NCBI GenBank assembly: GCA_018650645.1
Contig: JABIFP010000032.1
Location: 1-39,540, forward strand
Source: Candidatus Magasanikiibacteriota bacterium
GTDB taxonomy: Bacteria > Patescibacteriota > Patescibacteriia > Magasanikbacterales > UBA922
Length of the DNA stretch: 39,540 nucleotides
Reading direction: 5' to 3'
The translations under genes were made by a program, and so were the position numbers. This document shows, one piece after another, positions 1-7,040 of the stretch. The notes beneath the pieces are model-generated. The model worked only from the letters and a program-made list of their open reading frames with translations. It did no database searches and was not told the origin of the DNA. Position 1 is the first letter of the stretch, and every line of letters begins with the position of its first letter.

Positions 1-498
1 ACCATCAGGCCCCAAGCCACTAACGCTATCGCCGGTGAGCAAGATCAGCAACGACCGCACGAAGTGCGGGAGCCAGCGGTGGTTGTTCGTCCCGATCCAC
101 GACTGGAAGCTCACAGTAGGGACATCGTTGTCACCCTCGTAGGAGAGAACAGGAACCCCCATCAGCCCATCCGGACCGGTGAACGTCAGTTCAACCGTAT
201 CTCCGCGATTGACCGCCAGGAAGCTGTGCAGTTCACCGTACGCCGCAGCGCACTCGGCGAGCTCGGCCACCTGGAAGGAGTCCACCTTGTAGACATCTCG
301 GTCCTCGAAAGGCAACCGCTCCATCTGCACGCAGCGCCCCAGGAATGCCTGGGCCAGCCGGCGGATCAGCTCGAGGCTCTCCTCGATCGGAATCGACGAG
401 TAGTACTCGATCTTCCCGATGAGGTTGTTGCTGAGATCCCGGACCAAGAACTCATCGTCGTATCGCTCAATGAACGCAATCGTACTCATGTCAGGCAT
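1..498 (-). CDS. Hypothetical orphan protein, GC-rich cassette 1, C-terminus runs off the window (begins MPDMSTIAFIERYDDEFLVRDLSNNLIGKIEYYSS...)
   Basis: Reverse strand reads AGGAGG-N5-ATG (start at 498), then 166 open codons to the window edge with GC-rich third positions. Absent from the ORF track because its stop lies outside the window. Confidence 0.75.
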   Translation of the reverse strand, partial: MPDMSTIAFIERYDDEFLVRDLSNNLIGKIEYYSSIPIEESLELIRRLAQAFLGRCVQMERLPFEDRDVYKVDSFQVAELAECAAAYGELHSFLAVNRGDTVELTFTGPDGLMGVPVLSYEGDNDVPTVSFQSWIGTNNHRWLPHFVRSLLILLTGDSVSGLGPDG

Positions 499-534
499 GT
501 AGCCCTCCTCTCGTCAAAAAAAATAGGACGCTTC

Positions 535-563
535 AATATATCATATATTTGTGTTTTTGTCAA
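535..563 (-). promoter_or_regulatory. Sigma70-type promoter of cassette 1
   Basis: Reverse strand TTGACA-17 bp-TATATT. Confidence 0.75.
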
Positions 564-627
564 TAGTAGAAGGCCGCACATACCGGTAAAAATGCCTTAT
601 TTTAGGTGTTTCGTGGTGTTTAGGGGG

Positions 628-656
628 TTGACAAAGAAGTTTATTAGTGGTTATCT
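628..656 (+). promoter_or_regulatory. Sigma70-type promoter of cassette 2
   Basis: TTGACA (628-633), 17-bp spacer, TTATCT (651-656). Confidence 0.65.
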
Positions 657-687
657 AGGGGCTCAACCAAGGGTAGGAGTACATGCC

Positions 688-1272
688 ATGAGGAATGGCG
701 GAGAGGATGAAGTAGCCAAGGCAAAGGCGCTCTTTCACGAAATCTGCGGGAGCGTTTTCAATCCCGGCAGTCTGGCGCAGCGAGAGGTAGATGTCCAAGT
801 GGCGCGGGACAACCTCAAGCGCAGCGAGGAGTGGGTCGCCAAAGCGCTAGCCTCCATGGAGGCTGCACACCGAGCGCTGGAGGAAGCCACACTCGTTCGG
901 ACCGACAAGCGAGAGGAACTGTTCGACGGGCGAATCGATGCCGCATACCCAGTTCATCTGCGACCGCAGTATCTGGATCAGCTCCTGCTGCCACTCAGCC
1001 AGCTCCCGGGGATTCCCGAAAAGCTGGCTGAGAATCTCAAGGTGCTCTGCGACTTGCGCTTCGTCGGCGACATCAGCACGCGACCGCTGCAAGACCTCCA
1101 GAAGATCCTTCATCTCCAGCCGGAGTTTGCGGAGAAGCTGCGAGATTGTGTGCGCCAACACGGTGAAGTCCCGTTGGACATGGGACACGGCGATTGGGAT
1201 ACCGCCCTTCGCTACTGCAAGCCCTCTTCGGAGCGAGCACCCCAACAGCTGGCACCGCCCAACGGCAGCTGA
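688..1272 (+). CDS. 194-aa orphan with N-terminal helical region and C-terminal RNA polymerase alpha-CTD/HhH-like domain (GC-rich cassette 2)
   Basis: AGGAG upstream of ATG at 688; in frame with the 64..1272 ORF. C-terminal ENLKVLCDLRFVGDISTRPLQDLQKI...EKLRDCVRQHG resembles the alpha-CTD pattern NCLKxxxIxxIGDLxxxxxxELLKxxxxGxKSLxEIKxxLxxxG. Confidence 0.7.
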   Translation: MRNGGEDEVAKAKALFHEICGSVFNPGSLAQREVDVQVARDNLKRSEEWVAKALASMEAAHRALEEATLVRTDKREELFDGRIDAAYPVHLRPQYLDQLLLPLSQLPGIPEKLAENLKVLCDLRFVGDISTRPLQDLQKILHLQPEFAEKLRDCVRQHGEVPLDMGHGDWDTALRYCKPSSERAPQQLAPPNGS

Positions 1273-1274
1273 CC

Positions 1275-1337
1275 AACACCCCACCCACGGGTCCAAAGAA
1301 AGGACAACCCGGCGGGCGACGGGGTGTTCTTTTTTTA
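1275..1337 (+). terminator. Rho-independent terminator of cassette 2
   Basis: AACACCCC...GGGGTGTT stem (1275-1282/1321-1328) enclosing an inner GTCC/GGAC stem, followed by a T tract. Confidence 0.8.
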
Positions 1338-1347
1338 TCAAAAAGGG

Positions 1348-1376
1348 TTGACACACTCCCTCATTTTCTATATAAT
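1348..1376 (+). promoter_or_regulatory. Consensus promoter of the tRNA genes
   Basis: TTGACA-17 bp-TATAAT, about 20 bp upstream of tRNA-Lys. Confidence 0.85.
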
Positions 1377-1395
1377 CCTATCGCCAATAACACAC

Positions 1396-1468
1396 GCGCC
1401 GTTAGCTCAGTTGGTAGAGCAGTTGGCTCTTAACCAAACGGTCGAGGGTTCGAATCCCCCACGGCGCA
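1396..1468 (+). tRNA. tRNA-Lys (anticodon CTT)
   Basis: GCGCCGT/ACGGCGC acceptor stem, TAGCTCAGTTGGTAGAGC D arm, anticodon loop CTCTTAA, T arm GAGGGTTCGAATCCCCC. Confidence 0.93.
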
Positions 1469-1473
1469 CATTG

Positions 1474-1515
1474 TCCGCCATAGCTCCAAGTGAAACGAGG
1501 AGCGACGGCAGACGC
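1474..1515. repeat. Imperfect palindrome of CCGCCATAGC-type intergenic repeat
   Basis: GTCCGCCATAGCTCC pairs with GGAGCGACGGCAGAC (12 of 15 positions) around loop aagtgaaacga. A related motif occurs at 15811-15831. Confidence 0.5.
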
Positions 1516-1541
1516 AGAAGATTCTGACCATAGAATCTTCA

Positions 1542-1615
1542 TGCTCCTGTAGTTAAATGGATATAACAACGGTCTTCGGAACCGTGGTTGGGAGTTCGAT
1601 TCTCTCCGGGAGCAC
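1542..1615 (+). tRNA. tRNA-Arg (anticodon TCG)
   Basis: TGCTCCT/GGGAGCA acceptor stem, ACGGT-CTTCGGA-ACCGT anticodon arm, GGGAGTTCGATTCTCTC T arm. Confidence 0.9.
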
Positions 1616-1653
1616 AATAAAAGCAACCCCCTCAAGGGGTTGCTTTTATTTTG
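1616..1653 (+). terminator. Strong, potentially bidirectional terminator after the tRNAs
   Basis: AATAAAAGCAACCCC-ctcaa-GGGGTTGCTTTTATT perfect palindrome. Confidence 0.9.
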
Positions 1654-1766
1654 TTCTAAGAGCGAGAATCGAACTGGGGATGGTAAGGGGGATTCCCCCT
1701 TACATGCGGAGGAAAAGCTGGAAAAACCAGAAAGTTTTTTACGAGAGCCCGAAGAGGCGATGTGAG

Positions 1767-1783
1767 TTCTCTCCGGGAGCACA
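1767..1783 (+). repeat. 17-nt direct repeat of the tRNA-Arg 3' end
   Basis: TTCTCTCCGGGAGCACA is identical to 1600-1616 in tRNA-Arg. Confidence 0.75.
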
Positions 1784-1840
1784 CCTACGCTCATCTCTTG
1801 CCTTCCAGTATGGTAACCTTCGACATGCAGGCACAAAACA

Positions 1841-1872
1841 AAAAAACCTTCTCTATTACGAGAAGGTTTTTT
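1841..1872 (-). terminator. Bidirectional terminator of the padR-pspC operon
   Basis: AAAAAACCTTCTC...GAGAAGGTTTTTT. Confidence 0.85.
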
Positions 1873-1881
1873 GTTACTTTT

Positions 1882-3687
1882 TTATTCTGCTATTTCTTCT
1901 GTAGAAGAAGTAATGATCGTCTTTTCTCTTACCTTACGCTGCACTACTTCCGCGGCACCAGAAGTTCTTACATCTACAAATTCTGGTTTTGTATACAAAC
2001 TAATTTCGCTTGCGCCAGATGCCTTTCCAATAAGCTGTTTATCAGCAGAAAGAGCTAATTCACTTGCACCGCTAGCATCGACTTCAGTTCTTTCAGTAAC
2101 AAGATCCTTTGCAAATACTTCAGAAGCGCCACTCGCAGAAATTATTGAAGAAGACACATTTCCATCTATCCATAGCACCGACGCACCTGACAGTGAAAGG
2201 CGAAGTATTTCTGCTGAGATATTTCTTGCCTTTGCGTCTGCAGCTCCTGAGAGTTTCAGTTCTAAATCATTTACCTGAAAACCTTCTATTTCTGCATTCG
2301 AAGCTTCACTCAAATGCACCCTCTCAATATTTGGAACTACCGCAGTAATCGTCAGCCGCTGACCCTGACAAAAGAAACAGAATTCAGGCTTTGAAATACG
2401 CAATTCTCCGCCTGCGACAATTACATCATACGTATCAAGCGCAACTTGATTTCCTGATATGGTTACCTGTTGCTGTTCTCCTTGAGTAAGTATCAGCTTA
2501 TGATTTCTATTAATTCGGATGGATGTTATTTCTTCTACCTCTTGCTCTTCTGATATTTGTGGAGCTGATTCGATGTTATCATGAATGGCCTGAATATTAG
2601 GAGCAAGATTAACGGCCACAACACCGGCACCAATAATCGATGCAATCCAGATAATGATTAGCGGTACAACTATTGCCACTTTAAAAATCGATTTGCGAAG
2701 CATAAGTGAAATGCCGGCCAACAGGAGGAGTAATGCCGGGATAGCCAGTACAGCAAAACTGAGAGAAGCCACAACTATTGGTTGATACGTCCCCACAAGC
2801 TCTGCAATATTAAATTCCTGCACAAACTGCTCGGTATTCATAAAGAACCCAAAAAGAAAGATACCAACAGCGCTAATACTGATAATTACGGCCAAAGAGA
2901 GTATAGAACCAATAAGTACCCCTATTACCGGCACAAGAGAGGCTAATCCCTTTCCAAGCCCCTCCAAAAGTGCACCTAACGCTTTAAATGGTGCGCTTAC
3001 AACCGCCCGCAGGGTTCCTTTTTGCCCAGAATCATTTTTTTTTACCGTTTGTACTTTCTCTCCAACTTTTTTTGCAAATTGCTGTGTGGATTTTTTTACT
3101 TCTACCTCACCTTTTTTTACAAATTTTTCAATGTCTTTGATTGTTACCGGTGTGCCGTGCATGCGCATTTTATCTTGCACTGAAACAGCTTCTGGTGTGG
3201 CAATCCATAAGACAATATAAACCAATCCTCCCCATCCCCAAAACAGTGTTGAGATAATGAATAGCACTCGTACAATAACTGGATCGATTCCAAAATATGC
3301 AGCCAATCCACTGGCAACACCTGCTAAGTATTTGTCATCAGGATCACGGAAAAGGCGTTTAGGCGCGTCACTCGATTCGTTTGGTGCATTCTTTGCACTT
3401 GCTCCTTCCGTTTCTGGAACTTCTTCTCCTACAATGTCCCCAACAGAACCAAGTTTGTCTTGCATCTTATTTACGTCCCCTACTGTTACCGCTTGTTTGT
3501 GATCATTTATCATGCCGCTCAGATGTTCTGCAACAGCTCCTTCAATATCACTGATAATTTCAACTTTTTCTTGCTCATCACTATAATGTGCGGCAATGGC
3601 ATCAAGATATTGTTTCAAAAGTGCATACGCATCTTCCTCAATAAAGAACACGCGCTCGGCAATTGTGATGTTAGTTACTTTTTTCAT
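1882..3687 (-). CDS. PspC-domain membrane protein with C-terminal GIN/DUF2807-like beta-helical head domain
   Basis: LFRDPDDKYLAGVASGLAAYFGIDPVIVRVLFIISTLFWGWGGLVYIVLWIATPE is a PspC domain. Several TM segments follow, then an SGAS/SGAA-repeat region typical of DUF2807. Confidence 0.85.
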   Translation of the reverse strand: MKKVTNITIAERVFFIEEDAYALLKQYLDAIAAHYSDEQEKVEIISDIEGAVAEHLSGMINDHKQAVTVGDVNKMQDKLGSVGDIVGEEVPETEGASAKNAPNESSDAPKRLFRDPDDKYLAGVASGLAAYFGIDPVIVRVLFIISTLFWGWGGLVYIVLWIATPEAVSVQDKMRMHGTPVTIKDIEKFVKKGEVEVKKSTQQFAKKVGEKVQTVKKNDSGQKGTLRAVVSAPFKALGALLEGLGKGLASLVPVIGVLIGSILSLAVIISISAVGIFLFGFFMNTEQFVQEFNIAELVGTYQPIVVASLSFAVLAIPALLLLLAGISLMLRKSIFKVAIVVPLIIIWIASIIGAGVVAVNLAPNIQAIHDNIESAPQISEEQEVEEITSIRINRNHKLILTQGEQQQVTISGNQVALDTYDVIVAGGELRISKPEFCFFCQGQRLTITAVVPNIERVHLSEASNAEIEGFQVNDLELKLSGAADAKARNISAEILRLSLSGASVLWIDGNVSSSIISASGASEVFAKDLVTERTEVDASGASELALSADKQLIGKASGASEISLYTKPEFVDVRTSGAAEVVQRKVREKTIITSSTEEIAE

Positions 3688-4018
3688 ATGATCGAACCAG
3701 ACGATTTATAGATTTAGAGAGAGATTTCCAGGAGGTGGAAAGTGATGTGATCATCTCTTGTCCATCGGCTGTTAATGAATAATATTTTCTTGGTGGACCA
3801 GACGGTGATTCCTGCCAAACATAGGTAAGAAAGCCGTCTCTTCGTAAACGCGATAGCAATGGGTACAATGTCCCCTCTACTACAATCAGATCTGCTTTGG
3901 TGAGTTCCTGCAAAATATCTGCTGCATATAAATCGTTCTTTGAAATAACGAGTAGTGTGCAAAATTCCAAGAATCCTTTACGCATTTGTGCTTTTGTATT
4001 TTCAATTTTTGTTGCCAT
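3671..4018 (-). CDS. PadR-family transcriptional regulator
   Basis: MATKIENTKAQMRKGFLEFCTLLVISKNDLYAADILQELTKADLIVVEGTLYPLLSRLRRDGFLTYVWQESPSGPPRKYYSLTADG matches the PadR winged helix. Overlaps the pspC start by 17 nt. Confidence 0.88.
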   Translation of the reverse strand: MATKIENTKAQMRKGFLEFCTLLVISKNDLYAADILQELTKADLIVVEGTLYPLLSRLRRDGFLTYVWQESPSGPPRKYYSLTADGQEMITSLSTSWKSLSKSINRLVRSYEKSN

Positions 4019-4134
4019 ATGAGGTATTACAAAGTAATCATAGCAAATAGTACTATGTGATGCAAGGTACCTTGTGGATAAATAATTTAACACCCACATG
4101 ACGAGCCCTTATTACTGTGCTACAATCCATCTAT

Positions 4135-4539
4135 ATGCCAAAAAGAATCTACCACTACATTCGTGCTCATAAAGCTCAAATCACCAAATTTGCACTTGTT
4201 GGTATTGGCTCATTCATAATCGACATGAGCCTGCTTATTTTCTTTAAACAATCGATTGGTATGTCCCCTGTTGCCGCTGTTGCGGTTTCACAAATCATCG
4301 TTATTTCAATAAATTTCTTGCTCAATAAATATTGGTCATTTGAAAGCAGACAAGTTCCTCTCAAACAACTCAACCGATATCTTATTTTGGTTCTTGCCAA
4401 CTATTCGCTGAGCCTACTATTTATGTATGTGTTCCACGATCTACTTGCTTACGACTATCGCGCAGTGCGCTTTGGAACCATTCTCCTGTTTGTCACATCA
4501 AACTTTTTGCTGTATAAGTACTGGGTATATAAAGAATAG
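4135..4539 (+). CDS. GtrA-family membrane protein
   Basis: FALVGIGSFIIDMSLLIFF...VSINFLLNKYWSF GtrA motif. TACAAT (4121-4126) lies 8 nt before the ATG, consistent with a leaderless transcript. Confidence 0.85.
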   Translation: MPKRIYHYIRAHKAQITKFALVGIGSFIIDMSLLIFFKQSIGMSPVAAVAVSQIIVISINFLLNKYWSFESRQVPLKQLNRYLILVLANYSLSLLFMYVFHDLLAYDYRAVRFGTILLFVTSNFLLYKYWVYKE

Positions 4540-4541
4540 CT

Positions 4542-6233
4542 ATGGATATTGATGTTGTTATTGCCATCCGCCTGCTGGGCGTTGCCTTTGTGCTCTTGGG
4601 CGCATATATCATGATGTATAAACGCAGCTACCCGCTGTTTTTACTTTTGTATGGAGCGATTAGTGCGGCAGCGTTTGCGCTTTTAGTAGATAATTTAGAT
4701 TTGGCACTTTGGGGCTTGCAAGGAGATGAAATTACTATTGCTGCAATGTATCAAACCTTTGCGAGCCTTGGAGCTGGAGCAGATTTTGCATACCACCACC
4801 TTCCCCCATTTTACCCACCGGGATTCTTTTGGCTGGTGAGCGCTATTGGTGCGCCGTTGCAATTATCTGGTGTAGGCCTCATGAAACTCGCTGGCGTTAT
4901 TGGCTTTGCAACGTTTCCATTAGGAACCTATTTGCTTGCGGTTGTGCTGCATAAAAAAGAAGGTGGCTCTAACATGAAACTGATGCGAGCGGTTGCCTTT
5001 TTAGCACCACTCTTCATGCTTGTCATTATTGGTGTTGACCCCATGCTTGGGAAACCGTATGAGGTACTCGCACTTGGTGCAACTATTTTTTGGACGTTGA
5101 GCCTGTGGCAACGCGCACATGCAGATAATTGGAATAAATGGGATGTCCTTTTGTATGGAATTATTGGAGGAATTATTGCCATGGTGTACTACCTGTGGCT
5201 AGCTTTTGCCGCAATTTCCCTCCTTCTGGCCATAGTGTTTATCAAACGTCGATTAAGATATCTTTTACGCCTAATGAGCGCTGCTATTGTATCGTTCATT
5301 ATCCTTGCTCCGTATGCATATCCGCTTTTTAAAGCATACACTGCTATTGGCATGGAAAACTGGCAAACAGCATTTTTTGTACCAGATGGATTAGCCTTGT
5401 GGCTGCCAATGGTGACACAAATTTCTGTGCAATCACTACTCATGCTCTTTGGTCTTTGCGGCATGGTATATTTTTGGCAAAAAAAACCGATGAAGCTGCT
5501 TGCCAGCATGCTAGCGAGCGCATATGTATGGTGGATTATGGGACTGTGCCTACTGCTATTTTTTGACACACCCTTTCAGGAATTTAGAGGATTTTATTTA
5601 TACGCGCCAGCAGTTCTTGGAACGGCAGCAGCATTCAGTGCCGTGTATGCGTATAAACAATTTGATATAGCCAATAATAAACGCACACTTTATACGATTA
5701 GCGCGGTGCTACTCTTAGTCCTTTGTGCAAATAGTGTCTTTGGTACATTTATTGATGATCCAAAACTGCAAGAGTACCGCACTGAAGCTGCAAAGATCGA
5801 TGAAGAAACAGGAACACTCGCACAATTTCTTGGGCGCAGTGATACAACAGTAAAAACGCTTCATTCTGTTCCGCAAGTACAAGGATTTGTTCCGGTTAAT
5901 AATGTTTTGTATTTTAATCAGCACAACAATCACCCTGCGGCACTTTTTTCTGAACGGATGAGTTTTGTAGAGTCACTTGCAAAGGCAACTACTACAGAGC
6001 AGCTGACTGCTATAAATGCAGCCAGCAAATTTGGGCCAGTCGAGCGGTTTATCTTTTTTGATGACAAACAAGGAGGCTATCATCTCTTTTTTCATGTGGA
6101 TGCATTTGGTAAAGGAATAGAAGAGAAAATCATTGAATTTGATGCTAATCTATTTTCTAAAGAGCTATTCGTGGAACGATTCAAGAATAGAAAATATGTG
6201 GTTATTGAGCGAAAGACCGTCATAAGTGAGTAG
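4542..6233 (+). CDS. Polytopic GT-C-type glycosyltransferase (AftA/arabinofuranosyltransferase-like)
   Basis: Many TM helices; loop GDEITIAAMYQTFAS...DFAYHHLPPFYPPGFFW resembles GT-C/AftA enzymes; follows GtrA by 2 nt. Confidence 0.6.
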   Translation: MDIDVVIAIRLLGVAFVLLGAYIMMYKRSYPLFLLLYGAISAAAFALLVDNLDLALWGLQGDEITIAAMYQTFASLGAGADFAYHHLPPFYPPGFFWLVSAIGAPLQLSGVGLMKLAGVIGFATFPLGTYLLAVVLHKKEGGSNMKLMRAVAFLAPLFMLVIIGVDPMLGKPYEVLALGATIFWTLSLWQRAHADNWNKWDVLLYGIIGGIIAMVYYLWLAFAAISLLLAIVFIKRRLRYLLRLMSAAIVSFIILAPYAYPLFKAYTAIGMENWQTAFFVPDGLALWLPMVTQISVQSLLMLFGLCGMVYFWQKKPMKLLASMLASAYVWWIMGLCLLLFFDTPFQEFRGFYLYAPAVLGTAAAFSAVYAYKQFDIANNKRTLYTISAVLLLVLCANSVFGTFIDDPKLQEYRTEAAKIDEETGTLAQFLGRSDTTVKTLHSVPQVQGFVPVNNVLYFNQHNNHPAALFSERMSFVESLAKATTTEQLTAINAASKFGPVERFIFFDDKQGGYHLFFHVDAFGKGIEEKIIEFDANLFSKELFVERFKNRKYVVIERKTVISE

Positions 6234-6270
6234 AACGGAGAGTTTTCAACAAGTTTTTTTAACTAAAATA

Positions 6271-6290
6271 AGCGCTTTTTGCGCTTTTTT
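6271..6290 (+). terminator. Short terminator hairpin after the GT-C gene
   Basis: AGCGC-TTTTT-GCGCT-TTTTT. Confidence 0.7.
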
Positions 6291-6303
6291 GGTGTCTATT
6301 GGG

Positions 6304-6332
6304 TTGACAAGGATACGGCTGTATGCTAATTT
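6304..6332 (+). promoter_or_regulatory. Promoter of cassette 3
   Basis: TTGACA-17 bp-TAATTT with TGC immediately upstream (extended -10). Confidence 0.65.
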
Positions 6333-6375
6333 CTTTGTACGCCCATTGGGTATAACTGGATAAGGAGGTGCTGCA

Positions 6376-6516
6376 ATGCACCAGACCCACAACGCCGTGC
6401 AAGCGCGCGGTTCGCCCATCGTCGCCGACAGTCAACTTTGTTACACCGATCACTTCGACCGCGGCGCCGACGGCGCGGTGGACCGGGCCGGCATGATGCA
6501 CAGCGCGACGCGCTGA
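6376..6516 (+). CDS. 46-aa small protein MHQTHNAVQARGSPIVADSQLCYTDHFDRGADGAVDRAGMMHSATR (GC-rich cassette 3)
   Basis: AAGGAGGTGCTGCA-ATG with optimal SD; strongly G/C-ending codons; TGA at 6514-6516. Below the ORF track size cutoff. Confidence 0.55.
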   Translation: MHQTHNAVQARGSPIVADSQLCYTDHFDRGADGAVDRAGMMHSATR

Positions 6517-6521
6517 TCGCC

Positions 6522-6603
6522 GGCGGCCACCGCCCTTGCGCGAGAGGCCAGCCTTGGCTGGCCACCACCGATGGCATCGAAAGATGCCTGAGGCAACCTC
6601 GCG
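6522..6603 (+). ncRNA. Candidate structured RNA element (multi-hairpin 3' region)
   Basis: Perfect hairpins GGCGG-CCA-CCGCC (6522-6534), GGCCAGC-CTTG-GCTGGCC (6546-6563) and GGCATC-GAAA-GATGCC (6573-6588). The last two are enclosed by CGCGAG (6539-6544)/CTCGCG (6598-6603). Confidence 0.5.
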
Positions 6604-6607
6604 TTGG

Positions 6608-6666
6608 CCCCCGAGAGGATCTGCAAGCTCACCCAGCATGCAGCCTCCCGGGGGTCTGTTTTTTTT
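6608..6666 (+). terminator. Terminator of cassette 3
   Basis: CCCCCGAGAGG...CCTCCCGGGGG (one mismatch) followed by T8. Confidence 0.75.
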
Positions 6667-6693
6667 GCTTTTTTTTTGGCGCTACGCTACAAT
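6665..6693 (+). promoter_or_regulatory. Putative promoter of cassette 4
   Basis: TTGCTT-17 bp-TACAAT; the -35 lies within the preceding terminator T tract. Confidence 0.5.
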
Positions 6694-6730
6694 GGCTCTG
6701 CGCACGGTGCGCACACTGACACAAGGAGGA

Positions 6731-6877
6731 ATGCCCATGAGCATTCGAGGACCCACGAATCGTGGGATTGATTGTGGGCGGATAGCCAACGAAGCGGGGG
6801 GCCTGCAGCTTCCTGATGGCGGCTGCCTGGAGCCCGACGGTGGATGCCTGGACGACGGCGGGAAGATCAACGGCTAA
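6731..6877 (+). CDS. 48-aa micropeptide with tandem PDGGCL repeats: MPMSIRGPTNRGIDCGRIANEAGGLQLPDGGCLEPDGGCLDDGGKING (GC-rich cassette 4)
   Basis: AAGGAGGA-ATG; in frame with the C-terminus of the 6536..6877 ORF; 21-nt tandem repeat encoding LPDGGCL/EPDGGCL; followed by a terminator. Confidence 0.6.
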   Translation: MPMSIRGPTNRGIDCGRIANEAGGLQLPDGGCLEPDGGCLDDGGKING

Positions 6878-6933
6878 GCGCGCCAACTACGCGAGGCTAT
6901 CGACTTCTGACGAGCCGCGACGCTCACGCGTCA

Positions 6934-6970
6934 GCCGGGGTTGCTGCTTGCAGTGGCCCCGGCATTTTTT
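6934..6970 (+). terminator. Terminator of cassette 4
   Basis: GCCGGGG...CCCCGGC followed by T6. Confidence 0.8.
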
Positions 6971-7001
6971 ATACTGAGATACATTGCAAAAAAAGCAAAG
7001 C

Positions 7002-7039
7002 ACATAAAAACAACGCGATTTTTCGCGTTGTTTTTATGT
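7002..7039 (-). terminator. Terminator of the surface-protein operon
   Basis: ACATAAAAACAACGCG...CGCGTTGTTTTTATGT. Confidence 0.85.
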
Positions 7040-7040
7040 A

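Noticed and set aside
64-687. N-terminal part of the 402-aa ORF 64..1272 (+)
   Set aside because: It lies antisense to cassette 1 and crosses the divergent promoter region; the supported start with SD and promoter is the ATG at 688.
847-1356. 169-aa minus-strand ORF opposite cassette 2
   Set aside because: No SD or promoter; runs through the cassette 2 terminator; explained as the antisense frame of a GC-rich gene.
1402-1836. 144-aa minus ORF across the tRNAs
   Set aside because: Antisense to tRNA genes and a terminator palindrome.
1557-2278. Plus-strand ORFs 1557..1904, 1762..2058 and 1871..2278
   Set aside because: Overlap tRNA-Arg, terminators and the well-supported PspC/GIN gene on the opposite strand.
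6259-6639. Minus-strand ORF 6259..6639 and related frames over cassette 3
   Set aside because: Long GC-rich regions give open antisense frames; no start signals, whereas the plus strand has promoter, SD, ORF and terminator.
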